In this document: piece by piece, positions 4,846-5,741 of the stretch
Layout: each line of letters begins with the position of its first letter
How positions within the stretch are numbered: position 1 is the first letter of the stretch
Source of the DNA: Candidatus Poribacteria bacterium
GTDB taxonomy: Bacteria; Poribacteria; WGA-4E; WGA-3G
DNA length: 5,741 nt
Assembly: GCA_009835515.1 (NCBI GenBank)
Contig: VXXH01000679.1
Span: forward strand, 1-5,741
Direction of reading: 5' to 3'
Notes under the pieces: model-generated
The model's input: only the letters and a program-made list of their open reading frames with translations
Database searches by the model: none
Told to the model about the DNA's origin: nothing
Program-made: the position numbers and the translations under genes

Positions 4846-5741
4846 ATGAAAAATAAATTCATCCTTTCCCATTTTTTTACCTCACATCTATCCTGAGTCT
4901 CCTGTTCTGCTTCGGTTGTGGAGACACAGAAGACGAGCAAGATGTCATCAACCCGGCCTATCATACGTTCCTCGACGAACCTGATGACCAATCCCTACAA
5001 GCTGATGATCAACCGCTACAGTTGACAGCACGGTTGACAGACATAGAGTTGAAAGAGGCTGAACAATGGCTACACTTAACGCTCAAAGACTGGACAAATT
5101 TAAAAGACGAAGATTGGGAAAAGTTGAAAGGTGAAGATTGGGTCAGGTTAACAGACGCGGAAGTTAAAGCACTCATGAACCTCAAGGTTCCGCCAGGCTG
5201 GGCCTTTGAGGAGGCAGACGAAGCGTTACGCAAAAAACATCGCGAAGCTCAACTCTTCCAACAGTTCGGAGACATCCCACAGCTTCGTTACATGGTAGAG
5301 TTTGATCGAACGTGGGGAGGTGGAATTGTAACACTTGAGCGCGCTAAGCAACTCGTTGCGGATATGGCAGCAATGTATTTTCTCTTTCCGGGTCCTGGCA
5401 ATCAACAGTCATTTGAAAAAATGAGAAACATGCTACAGTCTATAATAGAACAAGGAAAACGCAGTCTCGAAAAAGAAGAACTTCGCCTTTTAGAGCAGCT
5501 CAGAATAGAAGACCCTGAAGCTTGGGTAAAAAGCATGCGCGCCTTTTTTATTGAAAAACATGGCAACACGCCGGGAACTAACACGATTATCGAATTTTTG
5601 AGAAAATTGGAACTGGATTTACCAAGAGCAGATAACGAATGCCGTTCCTATCTTACGGCATACAATGCGCTCTATACAGCCTTTAAGATCCGCTCAACTT
5701 ACGAATACGAATACTATGCTATGCTTGAAGCATCGGACCAG
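4846..5741 (+). pseudogene. Frameshifted, edge-truncated paralogue of the lipoprotein
   Basis: The ATG at 4846 begins a copy of the signal peptide of the gene at 1923 but stops after 16 codons (TGA 4893-4895). The correct reading continues one frame over and is open from 4857 to the window edge (295 codons). Relative to the first copy, exactly one G is missing between 4870 and 4871, beside a seven-T run (4872-4878); restoring it gives a continuous signal peptide and the LCFGCGD lipobox context. The body keeps EDW repeats, QQFGDIPQLR and EQLRIEDPEAW, but the second GDIP is changed to GNTP. About 34 C-terminal residues lie beyond the edge. The ribosome binding site is weak, unlike GGAGG of copy one. 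The long open frame suggests recent inactivation, a sequencing error, or slippage at the T-run rescuing expression. Confidence 0.75.
5085..5156 (+). repeat. Three tandem 24-bp repeats in the lipoprotein paralogue
   Basis: Units lie at 5085-5108, 5109-5132 and 5133-5156, encoding xDWxxLxx. Units two and three begin GAAGATTGGG like those at 2160-2231; unit one has diverged (KDWTNLKD). The same copy number and phase as in the first gene show that the repeats predate the duplication. Confidence 0.8.

Noticed and set aside
4843..4847. TTGAT next to the hairpin as a TnpB-type target motif
   Set aside because: Such motifs flank the left end of these elements; here it lies on the right side and a five-base match is expected by chance.

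Overview
The window is bacterial. Four intact genes run head to tail on the + strand (350-4619), followed by a broken, edge-truncated paralogue of the third. No rRNA, tRNA, CRISPR array or intact transposase is visible. The mixture of a DUF-like lipoprotein family, an AAA-like/PD-(D/E)XK fusion and decayed gene scraps suits a large, repeat-rich genome of an uncultured bacterium. Candidatus Poribacteria is my best guess by feel, but nothing in the window proves it.

Positions 1-349 are non-coding apart from doubtful scraps. They contain a textbook sigma70-type promoter on the minus strand (82-110) that fires out of the left edge, so a divergent gene probably starts just left of the window. A short hairpin lies in the probable leader of the first + strand gene.

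Positions 350-1306 encode an N-terminal cold-shock domain joined by a disordered linker to one clear Hfq/LSm-like domain at the C-terminus and a probable degenerate second one in the middle. This looks like a single-chain RNA chaperone. Eight bases later comes a YkgJ-type cysteine-rich metal-binding protein (1315-1893), probably translated by coupling. After 29 bases a GTG start opens a predicted lipoprotein (1923-2924) with EDW-type tandem repeats and two copies of a GDIP-containing module. A gene scrap (2927-3007) separates it from a 531-residue ATPase-nuclease fusion (3024-4619) in which all expected catalytic residues are visible.

The right part (4620-4845) holds a start-less, coding-looking fragment ending inside a hairpin that resembles the ends of IS200/IS605-type elements. 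From 4846 to the edge lies the second lipoprotein copy. It is homologous to the first from the start codon onward, but a missing G in the signal peptide breaks its frame. The ATPase-nuclease gene is therefore bracketed by direct lipoprotein paralogues about 2.9 kb apart, which suggests module duplication. The most notable items are the cold-shock/LSm fusion, the unrecognised repeat lipoprotein family, and the paralogue-nuclease-paralogue layout.
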